Of a stretch of DNA of 64,000 bases, positions 10,241-23,819 are shown piece by piece; position 1 is the first letter of the stretch; every line of letters begins with the position of its first letter. This stretch comes from Rhytidiadelphus loreus. Lineage: Eukaryota > Streptophyta > Bryopsida > Hypnales > Hylocomiaceae. Under the pieces are notes generated by a model. That model was not told the origin of the DNA. It made no database searches and was given only the letters and a program-made list of their open reading frames with translations. The stretch is from contig OX344763.1 in the NCBI GenBank assembly GCA_947034895.1, forward strand, positions 69,397,093-69,461,092. Direction: 5' to 3'. The position numbers and the translations under genes are program-made.

Positions 10241-11776
10241 TGCATGCATGAGTTTAGGAATAAATGCAACTTGCACAAACATGTTTTACCATCTTCCTTA
10301 CGTGAATTCTCGTGACATTATATTTTTCTGATAGTCATTAATGTACAGGGCAAGAACGTTGCCTCAATCTTTAGTTTCACGCACAAAATCATTCAAAGTG
10401 ACCACCCAAACCTGCATATTGTTTTGAATGCATGAGTTTAGGAATAAATGCAACTTGCACAAACATGTTTCACCATCTTCTTTACGTGAATTCTCGTGAC
10501 ATTATATTTTTCTGACAGTCATTAATGTACAGGGCAAGAACGTTGCCTCAATCTTTAGTTTCACGCACAAAATCATTCAAAGTGACCACCGAAACCTGCA
10601 TATCCTTTTGCATGCATGACTTTAGGAATACATGCAACTTGCACAAACATGTTTTTCCATCATCTTTATGTGAATTTCCGTGGCATTATATTTTGTCGGA
10701 CAGTCATTAACGTACAGGGCAAGAACGTTGCCTCAATTTTTAGTTTCACGCACAAAATCATTCAAAGTGACCACCCAAACCTGCATATCCTTTTGCATGC
10801 ATGAGTTTAGGAATAAATGCAACTTGCACAAACATGTTTTACCATCTTCCTTACGTGAATTCTCGTGACATTATATTTTTCTGACAGTCATTAACGTACA
10901 GGGCAAAAACGTTGCCCCAATTTTTAGTTTCACGCACAAAATCATTCAAAGTGACCTCCCAAACGTGCATATTGTTTTGAATGCATGAGTTTAGGAATAA
11001 ATGCAACTTGCACAAACATGTTTCACCATCTTCTTTACGTGAATTCTCGTGACATTATATTTTTCTGACAGTCATTAAAGTACAGGGCAAGAACGTTGCC
11101 CCAATTTTTAGTTTCACCCACAAAATCATTCAAAGTGACCACCCAAACGTGCATATCCTTTTGCATGCATGAGTTTAGGAATACATGCAACTTGCAGAAA
11201 CATGTTTTACCATCATCCTTACGTGAATTTCCGGGACATTATATTTTGTCGGACAGTCATTAACATACAGGGCAAAAACGTTGCCTCAATTTTTAGTTTC
11301 ACGAACAAAATCATTCAAAGTGACCACCCAAACGTGCATATCCTTTTGCATGCATGAGTTTAGGAATAAATGCAACTTGCACAAACATGTTTTACCATCT
11401 TCTTTACGTGAATTCTCGTGACATTATATTTTTCTGACAGTCATTAATGTACAGGGCAAGAACGTTGCCTCAATCTTTAGTTTCACCCACAAAATCATTC
11501 AAAGTGACCACCCAAACGTGCATATTGTTTTAAATGCATGAGTTTAGGAATAAATGCAAGTTGCACAAACATGTTTCACCATCTTCTTTACGTGAATTTC
11601 CGTGACATTATATTTTGTTGGACAGTCATTAATGTACAGGGCAAGAACGTTGCCTCAATCTTTAGTTTCACCCACAAAATCATTCAAAGTGACCACCCAA
11701 ACGTGCATATTGTTTTGAATGCATGAGTTTAGGAATGAATGCAACTTGCACAAACATGTTTTAGCATCTTCTTTAC
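10241..11776 (+). repeat. Zone 2, left part: mixed monomers with a 9-monomer partial match
   Basis: About 10040-10640 recurs at 11700-12300 with an offset of 1659 bp (landmarks 10118 and 10525 against 11777 and 12184). The GTCGG monomer at 11169 carries CTTGCAGAAACATG, CATCATCCTTACG and TTTCCGGGAC, and the same marks appear at 12275 and 14859, so this monomer type was copied with 1106-bp and then 2584-bp offsets. No foreign sequence is present. Confidence 0.8.
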
Positions 11777-14360
11777 GTGAATTCTCATGACATTATATTT
11801 TTCTACCAGTCATTAAAGTACAGGGCAAGAACGTTGCCTCAATTTTTAGTTTCACGCACAAAATCATTCAAAGTGACCACCCAAACCTGCATATCCTTTT
11901 GCATGCATGAGTTTAGGAATAAATGCAACTTGCACAAACATGTTTTACCATCTTCCTTACGTGAATTCTCGTGACATTATATTTTTCTGACAGTCATTAA
12001 TGTACAGGGCAAGAACGTTGCCTCAATCTTTAGTTTCACGCACAAAATCATTCAAAGTGACCACCCAAACCTGCATATTGTTTTGAATGCATGAGTTTAG
12101 GAATAAATGCAACTTGCACAAACATGTTTCACCATCTTCTTTACGTGAATTCTCGTGACATTATATTTTTCTGACAGTCATTAATGTACAGGGCAAGAAC
12201 GTTGCCTCAATCTTTAGTTTCACGCACAAAATCATTCAAAGTGACCACCGAAACCTGCATATCCTTTTGCATGCATGACTTTAGGAATACATGCAACTTG
12301 CAGAAACATGTTTTACCATCATCCTTACGTGAATTTCCGGGACATTATATTTTGTCGGACAGTCATTAACATACAGGGCAAAAACGTTGCCTCAATTTTT
12401 AGTTTCACGCACAAAATCATTCAAAGTGACCACCCAAACCTGCATATCCTTTTGCATGCATGAGTTTAGGAATAAATGCAACTTGCACAAACATGTTTTA
12501 CCATCTTCCTTACGTGAATTCTCGTGACATTATATTTTTCTGACAGTCATTAATGTACAGGGCAAGAACGTTGCCTCAATCTTTAGTTTCACGCACAAAA
12601 TCATTCAAAGTGACCACCCAAACGTGCATATTGTTTTGAATGCATGAGTTTAGGAATATATGCAACTTGCACAAACATGTTTTAGCATCTTCTTTACGTG
12701 AATTCTCGTGACATTATATTTTTCTGACAGTCATTAATGTACAGGGCAAGAACGTTGCCTCAATCTTTAGTTTCACCCACAAAATCATTCAAAGTGACCA
12801 CCCAAACGTGCATATTGTTTTAAATGCATGAGTTTAGGAATAAATGCAAGTTGCACAAACATGTTTCACCATCTTCTTTACGTGAATTTCCGTGACATTA
12901 TATTTTGTTGGACAGTCATTAACGTACAGGGCAAGAACGATGCCCCAATTTTTAGTTTCACGCACAAAATCATTCAAAGTGACCACCCAAACGTGCATAT
13001 TGTCTTGAATGCATGAGTTTAGGAATAAATGCGAGTTGCACAAACATGTTTTACCATCTTCTTTACGTGAATTCTCGTGACATTATATTTTATTGGACAG
13101 TCATTAACGTACAGGGCAAGAACGTTGCCTCAATTTTTAGTTTCACGCACAAAATCATTCAAAGTGACAACCCAAACGTGCATATTGTTTTGAATGCATG
13201 AGTTTAGGAATAAATGCAACTTGCACAAAGATGTTTTAGCATCTTCTTTACGTGAATTCTCGTGACATTATATTTTTCTGACAGTCATTAATGTACAGGG
13301 CAAGAACGTTGCCTCAATTTTTAGTTTCACCCACAAAATCATTCAAAGTGACCACCCAAACGTGCATATTGTTTTAAATGCATGAGTTTAGGAATAAATG
13401 CAAGTTGCACAAACATGTTTCACCATCTTCTTTACGTGAATTTCCGTGACATTATATTTTGTTGGACAGTCATTAACGTACAGGGCAAGAACGATGCCCC
13501 AATTTTTAGTTTCACGCACAAAATCATTCAAAGTGACCACCCAAACGTGCATATTGTTTTGAATGCATGAGTTTAGGAATAAATGCAACTTGCACAAACA
13601 TGTTTCACCATCTTCTTTACGTGAATTCTCGTGACATTATATTTTTCTGATAGTCATTAACGTACAGGGCAAGAATGTTGCCTCAATTTTTAGTTTCACC
13701 CACAAAATCATTCAAAGTGACCACCCAAACCTGCATATTGTTTTGCATGCATGACTTTAGGAATACATGCAACTTGCACAAACATGTTTTACCATCATCT
13801 TTACGTGAATTTTCGTGACATTATATTTTATCGGTCAGTCATTAACGTACAGGGCAAAAACGTTGCCCCAATTTTTAGTTTCACGCACAAAATCATTCAA
13901 AGTGACCACCCAAACGTGCATATCCTTTTGCATGCATGAGTTTAGGAATAAATGCAACTTGCACAAACATGCTTTCCCTTCTTCTTTACGTGAATTTCCG
14001 TGACAATATATTTTGTTGGACAGTCATTAACGTACAGTGCATGAAACGATGCCCCAATTTTTAGTTTCACGCACAAAATCATTCAAAGTGACCACCCAAA
14101 CGTGCATATTGTTTTGAATGCATGAGTTTAGGAATAAAAGCAACTTGCACAAACATGTTTTACCATCTTCTTTACGTGAATTTCCGTGACATTATATTTT
14201 GTCGGACAGTCATTAACGTACAGGGCAAGAAAGTTGCCTCAATTTTTAGTTTCAAGCACAAAATCATTCAAAGTGACCACCCAAACGTGCATATCCTTTT
14301 GCATGCATGAGTTTAGGAATAAATGCAACTTGCACAAACATGTTTTACCATCTTCTTTAC
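11777..14360 (+). repeat. 14-monomer (2584 bp) higher-order unit, copy 1
   Basis: Landmarks 11777, 12184 and 12275 recur 2584 bp later, and 12828, 13013, 13382, 13751 and 14122 recur 2400 bp later. The change of offset by 184 bp means copy 2 has one monomer fewer, lost between 12275 and 12828. The unit holds several GTTGG monomers with GAACGATGCCCC and a 186-bp variant monomer. Confidence 0.88.
13936..14121 (+). repeat. 186-bp variant monomer with an extra base in the central motif
   Basis: The central motif reads ACAGTGCATGAAACGATGCC instead of ACAGGGCAAGAACGATGCC, one base longer on top of the 185-bp GTTGG class. The same linked changes are in the monomers starting at 16336 and 17813, also 186 bp long, and all three have GTGACAATATATT instead of GTGACATTATATT. 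The first two are equivalent positions of the 2400-bp duplication; the third shows an older copy of the same monomer. Confidence 0.9.
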
Positions 14361-16740
14361 GTGAATTCTCATGACATTATATTTTTCTACCAGTCATTAA
14401 AGTACAGGGCAAGAACGTTGCCTCAATTTTTAGTTTCACGCACAAAATCATTCAAAGTGACCACCCAAACCTGCATATCCTTTTGCATGCATGAGTTTAG
14501 GAATAAATGCAACTTGCACAAACATGTTTTACCATCTTCCTTACGTGAATTCTCGTGACATTATATTTTTCTGACAGTCATTAATGTACAGGGCAAGAAC
14601 GTTGCCTCAATCTTTAGTTTCACGCACAAAATCATTCAAAGTGACCACCCAAACCTGCATATTGTTTTGAATGCATGAGTTTAGGAATAAATGCAACTTG
14701 CACAAACATGTTTCACCATCTTCTTTACGTGAATTCTCGTGACATTATATTTTTCTGACAGTCATTAATGTACAGGGCAAGAACGTTGCCTCAATCTTTA
14801 GTTTCACGCACAAAATCATTCAAAGTGACCACCGAAACCTGCATATCCTTTTGCATGCATGACTTTAGGAATACATGCAACTTGCAGAAACATGTTTTAC
14901 CATCATCCTTACGTGAATTTCCGGGACATTATATTTTGTCGGACAGTCATTAACATACAGGGCAAAAACGTTGCCTCAATTTTTAGTTTCACGCACAAAA
15001 TCATTCAAAGTGACCACCCAAACGTGCATATTGTTTTGAATGCATGAGTTTAGGAATATATGCAACTTGCACAAACATGTTTTAGCATCTTCTTTACGTG
15101 AATTCTCGTGACATTATATTTTTCTGACAGTCATTAATGTACAGGGCAAGAACGTTGCCTCAATCTTTAGTTTCACCCACAAAATCATTCAAAGTGACCA
15201 CCCAAACGTGCATATTGTTTTAAATGCATGAGTTTAGGAATAAATGCAAGTTGCACAAACATGTTTCACCATCTTCTTTACGTGAATTTCCGTGACATTA
15301 TATTTTGTTGGACAGTCATTAACGTACAGGGCAAGAACGATGCCCCAATTTTTAGTTTCACGCACAAAATCATTCAAAGTGACCACCCAAACGTGCATAT
15401 TGTCTTGAATGCATGAGTTTAGGAATAAATGCGAGTTGCACAAACATGTTTTACCATCTTCTTTACGTGAATTCTCGTGACATTATATTTTATTGGACAG
15501 TCATTAACGTACAGGGCAAGAACGTTGCCTCAATTTTTAGTTTCACGCACAAAATCATTCAAAGTGACAACCCAAACGTGCATATTGTTTTGAATGCATG
15601 AGTTTAGGAATAAATGCAACTTGCACAAAGATGTTTTAGCATCTTCTTTACGTGAATTCTCGTGACATTATATTTTTCTGACAGTCATTAATGTACAGGG
15701 CAAGAACGTTGCCTCAATTTTTAGTTTCATCCACAAAATCATTCAAAGTGACCACCCAAACGTGCATATTGTTTTAAATGCATGAGTTTAGGAATAAATG
15801 CAAGTTGCACAAACATGTTTCACCATCTTCTTTACGTGAATTTCCGTGACATTATATTTTGTTGGACAGTCATTAACGTACAGGGCAAGAACGATGCCCC
15901 AATTTTTAGTTTCACGCACAAAATCATTCAAAGTGACCACCCAAACGTGCATATTGTTTTGAATGCATGAGTTTAGGAATAAATGCAACTTGCACAAACA
16001 TGTTTCACCATCTTCTTTACGTGAATTCTCGTGACATTATATTTTTCTGATAGTCATTAACGTACAGGGCAAGAATGTTGCCTCAATTTTTAGTTTCACC
16101 CACAAAATCATTCAAAGTGACCACCCAAACCTGCATATTGTTTTGCATGCATGACTTTAGGAATACATGCAACTTGCACAAACATGTTTTACCATCATCT
16201 TTACGTGAATTTTCGTGACATTATATTTTATCGGTCAGTCATTAACGTACAGGGCAAAAACGTTGCCCCAATTTTTAGTTTCACGCACAAAATCATTCAA
16301 AGTGACCACCCAAACGTGCATATCCTTTTGCATGCATGAGTTTAGGAATAAATGCAACTTGCACAAACATGCTTTCCCTTCTTCTTTACGTGAATTTCCG
16401 TGACAATATATTTTGTTGGACAGTCATTAACGTACAGTGCATGAAACGATGCCCCAATTTTTAGTTTCACGCACAAAATCATTCAAAGTGACCACCCAAA
16501 CGTGCATATTGTTTTGAATGCATGAGTTTAGGAATAAAAGCAACTTGCACAAACATGTTTTACCATCTTCTTTACGTGAATTTCCGTGACATTATATTTT
16601 GTCGGACAGTCATTAACGTACAGGGCAAGAAAGTTGCCTCAATTTTTAGTTTCAAGCACAAAATCATTCAAAGTGACCACCCAAACGTGCATATCCTTTT
16701 GCATGCATGAGTTTAGGAATAAATGCAACTTGCACAAACA
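14361..16740 (+). repeat. 13-monomer (2400 bp) higher-order unit, copy 2
   Basis: This is a near-exact repeat of 11777-14330 minus one monomer. A visible difference is GTTTCATCCAC at about 15725 against GTTTCACCCAC at 13325. The missing monomer is explained by a join inside the monomer starting at 14859: its GTCGG part matches 12275 but its end (ACGTGCATATTGTTTTGAATGC before GGAATATATGC) matches the end of the following copy-1 monomer. Confidence 0.87.
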
Positions 16741-17850
16741 TGTTTCACCATCTTCTTTACGTGAATTCTCGTGACATTATATTTTTCTGACAGTCATTAA
16801 TGTACAGGGCAAGAACGTTGCCTCAATCTTTAGTTTCACGCACAAAATCATTCAAAGTGACCACCCAAACCTGCATATCCTTTTGCATGCATGACTTTAG
16901 GAATACATGGAACTTGCACAAACATGTTTTACCATCTTCTTTACGTGAATTCTCGTGACATTATATTTTTCTGACAGTCATTAATGTACAGGGCAAGAAC
17001 ATTGCCTCAATTTTTAGTTTCACGCACAAAATCATTCAAAGTGACCACCCAAACGTGCATATTGTTTTGAATGCATGAGTTTAGGAATAAAAGCAACTTG
17101 CACAAACATGTTTTACCATCTTCTTTACGTGAATTTCCGTGACATTATATTTTGTCGGACAGTCATTAACGTACAGGGCAAGAACGTTGCCTCAATTTTT
17201 AGTTTCACGCACAAAATCATTCAAAGTGACAACCCAAACGTGCATATTGTTTTGAATGCATGAGTTTAGGAATAAATGCAACTTGCACAAAGATGTTTTA
17301 GCATCTTCTTTACGTGAATTCTCGTGACATTATATTTTTCTGACAGTCATTAATGTACAGGGCAAGAACGTTGCCTCAATTTTTAGTTTCACCCACAAAA
17401 TCATTCAAAGGGACCACCGAAACGTGCATATTGTTTTGAATGCATGAGTTTAGGAATAAATGCAACTTGCACAAACATGTTTTACCATCTTCTTTACGTG
17501 AATTCTCGTGACATTATATTTTTCTGACAGTCATTAACGTACAGGGCAAGAATGTTGCCTCAATTTTTAGTTTCACCCACAAAATCATTCAAAGTGACCA
17601 CCCAAACCTGCATATTGTTTTGCATGCATGACTTTAGGAATACATGCAACTTGCACAAACATGTTTTACCATCATCTTTACGTGAATTTTCGTGACATTA
17701 TATTTTGTCGGTCAGTCATTAACGTACAGGGCAAAAACGTTGCCCCAATTTTTAGTTTCACGCACAAAATCATTCAAAGTGACCACCCAAACGTGCATAT
17801 CCTTTTGCATGCATGAGTTTAGGAATAAATGCAACTTGCACAAACATGCT
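16523..17850 (+). repeat. 24-monomer offset pair, copy 1
   Basis: Landmarks 16522, 16586, 17075 and 17628 recur at 20947, 21011, 21500 and 22053, all 4425 bp later. Shared rare marks are GAAAGTTGCC with TTTCAAGCAC, GAACATTGCC, GGAATAAAAGC, CAAAGATGTTT and CAAAGGGACC. The two copies are not adjacent; a different 3 kb lies between them. Confidence 0.87.
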
Positions 17851-20170
17851 TTACCATCTTCTTTACGTGAATTTCCGTGACAATATATTTTGTTGGACAG
17901 TCATTAACGTACAGTGCATGAAACGATGCCCCAATCTTTAGTTTCACGCACAATATCATTCAAAGTGACCACCCAAACGTGCATATCCTTTTACATGCAT
18001 GAGTTTAGGAATAAATGCAACTTGCACAAACATGTTTTACCATCTTCTTTACGTGAATTCTCGTGACATTATATTTTTCTGATAGTCATTAATGTACAGG
18101 GCAAGAACGTTGCCTCAATCTTTAGTTTCACGCACAAAATCATTCAAAGTGACCACCCAAACCTGCATATCCTTTTGCATGCATGACTTTAGGAATACAT
18201 GGAACTTGCACAAACATGTTTTACCATCATCTTTACGTGAATTTCCGTGGCATTATATTTTGTCGGACAGTCATTAACGTACAGGGCAAGAACGTTGCCT
18301 CAATTTTTAGTTTCACGCACAAAATCATTCAAAGTGACCACCCAAACCTGCATATCCTTTTGCATGCATGAGTTTAGGAATAAATGCAACTTGCACAAAC
18401 ATGTTTTACCATCTTCTTTACGTGAATTCTCGTGACATTATATTTTTCTGATAGTCATTAATGTACAGGGCAAGAACGTTGCCTCAATTTTTAGTTTCAC
18501 GCACAAAATCATTCAAAGTGACCACCGAAACGTGCATATTGTTTTGAATGCATGAGTTTAGGAATAATGCAACTTGCACAAACATGTTTCACCATCTTCT
18601 TTACGTGAATTCTCGTGACATTATATTTTTCTGACAGTCATTAAAGTACAGGGCAAGAACGTTGCCCCAATTTTTAGTTTCACCCACAAAATCATTCAAA
18701 GTGACCACCCAAACGTGCATATCCTTTTGCATGCATGAGTTTAGGAATACATGCAACTTGCACAAACATGTTTTACCATCTTCCTTACGTGAATTCTCGT
18801 GACATTATATTTTTCTGACAGTCATTAACGTACAGGGCAAAAACGTTGCCCCAATTTTTAGTTTCACGCACAAAATCATTCAAAGTGACCACCGAAACGT
18901 GCATATTGTTTTGAATGCATGAGTTTAGGAATAATGCAACTTGCACAAACATGTTTCACCATCTTCTTTACGTGAATTCTCGTGACATTATATTTTTCTG
19001 ACAGTCATTAAAGTACAGGGCAAGAACGTTGCCCCAATTTTTAGTTTCACCCACAAAATCATTCAAAGTGACCACCCAAACGTGCATATCCTTTTGCATG
19101 CATGAGTTTAGGAATACATGCAACTTGCACAAACATGTTTTACCATCATCTTTACGTGAATTTCCGGGACATTATATTTTGTCGGACAGTCATTAACATA
19201 CATGGCAAAAACGTTGCCTCAATTTTTAGTTTCACGAACAAAATCATTCAAAGTGACCACCCAAACGTGCATATCCTTTTGCATGCATGAGTTTAGGAAT
19301 AAATGCAACTTGCACAAACATGTTTTACCATCTTCTTTACGTGAATTCTCGTGACATTATATTTTTCTGATAGTCATTAATGTACAGGGCAAGAACGTTG
19401 CCTCAATTTTTAGTTTCACGCACAAAATCATTCAAAGTGACCACCGAAACGTGCATATTGTTTTGAATGCATGAGTTTAGGAATATATGCAACTTGCACA
19501 AACATGTTTTAGCATCTTCTTTACGTGAATTCTCGTGACATTATATTTTTCTGACAGTCATTAATGTACAGGGCAAGAACGTTGCCTCAATCTTTAGTTT
19601 CACGCACAAAATCATTCAAAGTGACCACCCAAACGTGCATATTGTTTTGAATGCATGAGTTTAGGAATAAATGCAAGTTGCACAAACATGTTTCACCATC
19701 TTCTTTACGTGAATTTCCGTGACATTATATTTTGTTGGACAGACATTAACGTACAGGGCAAGAACGATGCCCTAATTTTTAGTTTCACGCACAAAATCAT
19801 TCAAAGTGACCACCCAAACGTGCATATTGTCTTGAATGCATGAGTTTAGGAATAAATGCGAGTTGCACAAACATGTTTTACCATCTTCTTTACGTGAATT
19901 TTCGTGACATTATATTTTATTGGACAGTCATTAACGTACAGGGCAAGAACGTTGCCTCAATTTTTAGTTTCACGCACAAAATCATTCAAAGTGACAACCC
20001 AAACGTGCATATTGTTTTGAATGCATGAGTTTAGGAATAAATGCAACTTGCACAAACATGTTTTAGCATCTTCTTTACGTGAATTCTCGTGACATTATAT
20101 TTTTCTGACAGTCATTAATGTACAGGGCAAGAACGTTGCCTCAATTTTTAGTTTCACCCACAAAATCATT
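17851..20170 (+). repeat. Zone 3, segment between the 4425-bp pair
   Basis: This segment includes the 367-bp dimer duplication (18552 onward) and a 0.75 kb block at about 19440-20150 that matches 12610-13320 (offset 6827 bp) and 43580-44290 (offset 24140 bp). The rest is ordinary CTGACAG and GTCGG monomers. No non-satellite DNA is present. Confidence 0.8.
18552..18918 (+). repeat. 367-bp dimer containing a 183-bp monomer, tandemly duplicated
   Basis: GGAATAATGCAAC replaces GGAATAAATGCAAC at 18561 and again at 18928, a single-base deletion that gives monomers of 183 bp (18552-18734 and 18919-19101). The two occurrences are 367 bp apart, one 183-bp plus one 184-bp monomer, and the sequence between them matches in phase (TAAAG with CCCCAATTTTT and CCCAC after each). 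This is a recent two-monomer tandem duplication, extending to about 19100. Confidence 0.88.
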
Positions 20171-20908
20171 CAAAGGGACCACCGAAACGTGCATATTGTT
20201 TTGAATGCATGAGTTTAGGAATAAATGCAACTTGCACAAACATGTTTCACCATCTTCTTTACGTGAATTCTCGTGACATTATATTTTTCTGACAGTCATT
20301 AACGTACAGGGCAAGAATGTTGCCTCAATTTTTAGTTTCACCCACAAAATCATTCAAAGTGACCACCCAAACCTGCATATTGTTTTGCATGCATGACTTT
20401 AGGAATACATGCAACTTGCACAAACATGTTTTACCATCATCTTTACGTGAATTTTCGTGACATTATATTTCGTCGGTCAGTCATTAACGTACAGGGCAAA
20501 AACGTTGCCCCAATTTTTAGTTTCACGCACAAAATCATTCAAAGGGACCACCGAAACGTGCATATTGTTTTGAATGCATGAGTTTAGGAATAAATGCAAC
20601 TTGCACAAACATGTTTCACCATCTTCTTTACGTGAATTCTCGTGACATTATATTTTTCTGACAGTCATTAACGTACAGGGCAAGAATGTTGCCTCAATTT
20701 TTAGTTTCACCCACAAAATCATTCAAAGTGACCACCCAAACCTGCATATTGTTTTGCATGCATGACTTTAGGAATACATGCAACTTGCACAAACATGTTT
20801 TACCATCATCTTTACGTGAATTTTCGTGACATTATATTTCGTTGGTCAGTCATTAACGTACAGGGCAAAAACGTTGCCCCAATTTTTAGTTTCACGCACA
20901 AAATCATT
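20171..20908 (+). repeat. 369-bp dimer, two tandem copies
   Basis: The rare mark CAAAGGGACCACCG starts at 20171, 20540 and 20909, exactly 369 bp apart, which is one 184-bp plus one 185-bp monomer. The 185-bp monomers at 20393 and 20762 differ by one base in the class motif (CGTCGGTCAG against CGTTGGTCAG). The third occurrence starts the 24-monomer copy, so the dimer was amplified at its left edge. Confidence 0.9.
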
Positions 20909-20947
20909 CAAAGGGACCACCGAAACGTGCATATTGTTTTGAATGCA

Positions 20948-22270
20948 TGAGTTTAGGAATAAATGCAACTTGCACAAACATGTTTTACCATCTTCTTTAC
21001 GTGAATTTCCGTGACATTATATTTTGTCGGACAGTCATTAACGTACAGGGCAAGAAAGTTGCCTCAATTTTTAGTTTCAAGCACAAAATCATTCAAAGTG
21101 ACCACCCAAACGTGCATATCCTTTTGCATGCATGAGTTTAGGAATAAATGCAACTTGCACAAACATGTTTCACCATCTTCTTTACGTGAATTCTCGTGAC
21201 ATTATATTTTTCTGACAGTCATTAATGTACAGGGCAAGAACGTTGCCTCAATCTTTAGTTTCACGCACAAAATCATTCAAAGTGACCACCCAAACCTGCA
21301 TATCCTTTTGCATGCATGACTTTAGGAATACATGGAACTTGCACAAACATGTTTTACCATCTTCTTTACGTGAATTCTCGTGACATTATATTTTTCTGAC
21401 AGTCATTAATGTACAGGGCAAGAACATTGCCTCAATTTTTAGTTTCACGCACAAAATCATTCAAAGTGACCACCCAAACGTGCATATTGTTTTGAATGCA
21501 TGAGTTTAGGAATAAAAGCAACTTGCACAAACATGTTTTACCATCTTCTTTACGTGAATTTCCGTGACATTATATTTTGTCGGACAGTCATTAACGTACA
21601 GGGCAAGAACGTTGCCTCAATTTTTAGTTTCACGCACAAAATCATTCAAAGTGACAACCCAAACGTGCATATTGTTTTGAATGCATGAGTTTAGGAATAA
21701 ATGCAACTTGCACAAAGATGTTTTAGCATCTTCTTTACGTGAATTCTCGTGACATTATATTTTTCTGACAGTCATTAATGTACAGGGCAAGAACGTTGCC
21801 TCAATTTTTAGTTTCACCCACAAAATCATTCAAAGGGACCACCGAAACGTGCATATTGTTTTGAATGCATGAGTTTAGGAATAAATGCAACTTGCACAAA
21901 CATGTTTCACCATCTTCTTTACGTGAATTCTCGTGACATTATATTTTTCTGACAGTCATTAACGTACAGGGCAAGAATGTTGCCTCAATTTTTAGTTTCA
22001 CCCACAAAATCATTCAAAGTGACCACCCAAACCTGCATATTGTTTTGCATGCATGACTTTAGGAATACATGCAACTTGCACAAACATGTTTTACCATCAT
22101 CTTTACGTGAATTTTCGTGACATTATATTTCGTTGGTCAGTCATTAACGTACAGGGCAAGAACGTTGCCTTAATCTTTAGTTTCACCCACAAAATCATTC
22201 AAAGTGACCACCGAAACGTGCATATTGTTTTGAATGCATGAGTTTAGGAATAAATGCAACTTGCACAAAC
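20948..22270 (+). repeat. 24-monomer offset pair, copy 2
   Basis: Repeats 16523-17850 with the same order of rare marks. It departs from copy 1 near 22140: the 22053 monomer has CGTTGGTCAG and CCTTAATCTTTAG where copy 1 at 17628 has TGTCGGTCAG and CCCCAATTTTTAG. Confidence 0.85.
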
Positions 22271-23819
22271 ATGTTTCACCATCTTCTTTACGTGAATTCT
22301 CGTGACATTATATTTTGCTGACAGTCATTAATGTACAGGGCAAGAACGTTGCCTCAATTTTTAGTTTCACGCACAAAATCATTCAAAGTGACCACCCAAA
22401 CCTGCATATTGTTTTGAATGCATGAGTTTAGGAATAAATGCAACTTGCACAAACATGTTTCACCATCTTCTTTACGTGAATTCTCGTGACATTATATTTT
22501 TCTGACAGTCATTAACGTACAGGGCAAGAACGTTGCCTGAATTTTTAGTTTCACCCACAAAATCATTCAAAGTGACCACCCAAACCTGCATATCCTTTTG
22601 CATGCATGACTTTAGGAATACATGGAACTTGCACAAACATGTTTCACCATCCTCTTTACGTGAATTCTCGTGACATTATATTTTTCTGACAGTCATTAAC
22701 GTACAGGGCAAGAACGTTGCCTCAATCTTTAGTTTCACGCACAAAATCATTCAAAGTGACCACCCAAACGTGCATATTGTTTTAAATGCATGAGTTTAGG
22801 AATAAATGCAATTTGCACAAACATGTTTCACCATCTTCTTTACGTGAATTCTGGTGACATTATATTTTTCTGACAGTCATTAATGTACAGGGCAAGAACG
22901 TTGCCTCAATTTTTATTTTCACGCACAAAATCATTCAAAGTGACCACCCAAACCTGCATATCCTTTTGCATGCATGAGTTTAGGAATACATGCAACTTGC
23001 GCAAACATGTTTCACCATCATCTTTACGTGAATTTCCGTGACATTATATTTTGTCGGACAGTCATTAACGTACAGGGCAAGAATGTTGCCTCAATTTTTA
23101 GTTTCACGCACAGAATCATTCAAAGTGACCACCCAAACCTGCATATCCTTTTGCATGCATGACTTTAGGAATACATGCAACTTGCACAAACATGTTTTAC
23201 CATCATCTTTACGTGAATTTCCGTGACATTATATTTTGTCGGACAGTCATTAACTTACAGGGCAAGAACGTTGCCTCAATTTTTAGTTTCACGCACAAAA
23301 TCATTCAAAGTGACCACCCAAACCTGCATATCCTTTTGCATGCATGAGTTTAGGAATAAATGCAACTTGCACAAACATGTTTTACCATCTTCCTTACGTG
23401 AATTCTCGTGACATTATATTTTTCTGACAGTCATTAATGTACAGGGCAAGAACGTTGCCTCAATTTTTAGTTTCACGCACAAAATCATTCAAAGTGACCA
23501 CCCAAACCTGCATATTGTTTTGAATGCATGAGTTTAGGAATGAATGCAACTTGCACAAACATGTTTCACCATCTTCTTTACGTGAATTCTCGTGACATTA
23601 TATTTTTCTGACAGTCATTAATGTACAGGGCATGAACATTGCCTCAATCTTTAGTTTCACGCACAAAATCATTCAAAGTGACCACCCAAACCTACATATC
23701 CTTTTAAATGCATGAGTTTAGGAATAAATGCAACTTGCACAAACATGTTTCACCATCTTCTTTACGTGAATTCTCGTGACATTATATTTTTCTGACAGTC
23801 ATTAATGTACAGGGCAAGA
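22271..23819 (+). repeat. Zone 4, left part: single-copy order of monomers
   Basis: Ordinary satellite without an obvious adjacent duplicate. It introduces marks used further right: CTTGCGCAAACATG (about 22998), TCTGGTGAC (about 22851), TTTTTATTTTCACG (about 22911), CATGAACATTGCC (about 23632) and CATTAACTTACAG (about 23249). Confidence 0.75.

Noticed and set aside
11220..11245. Possible CENP-B box near TTTCCGGGACATT
   Set aside because: The required spacing of TTCG, A and CGGG is not present on either strand. The CGGG comes from one rare base change also seen at about 12338, 14922 and 19166.
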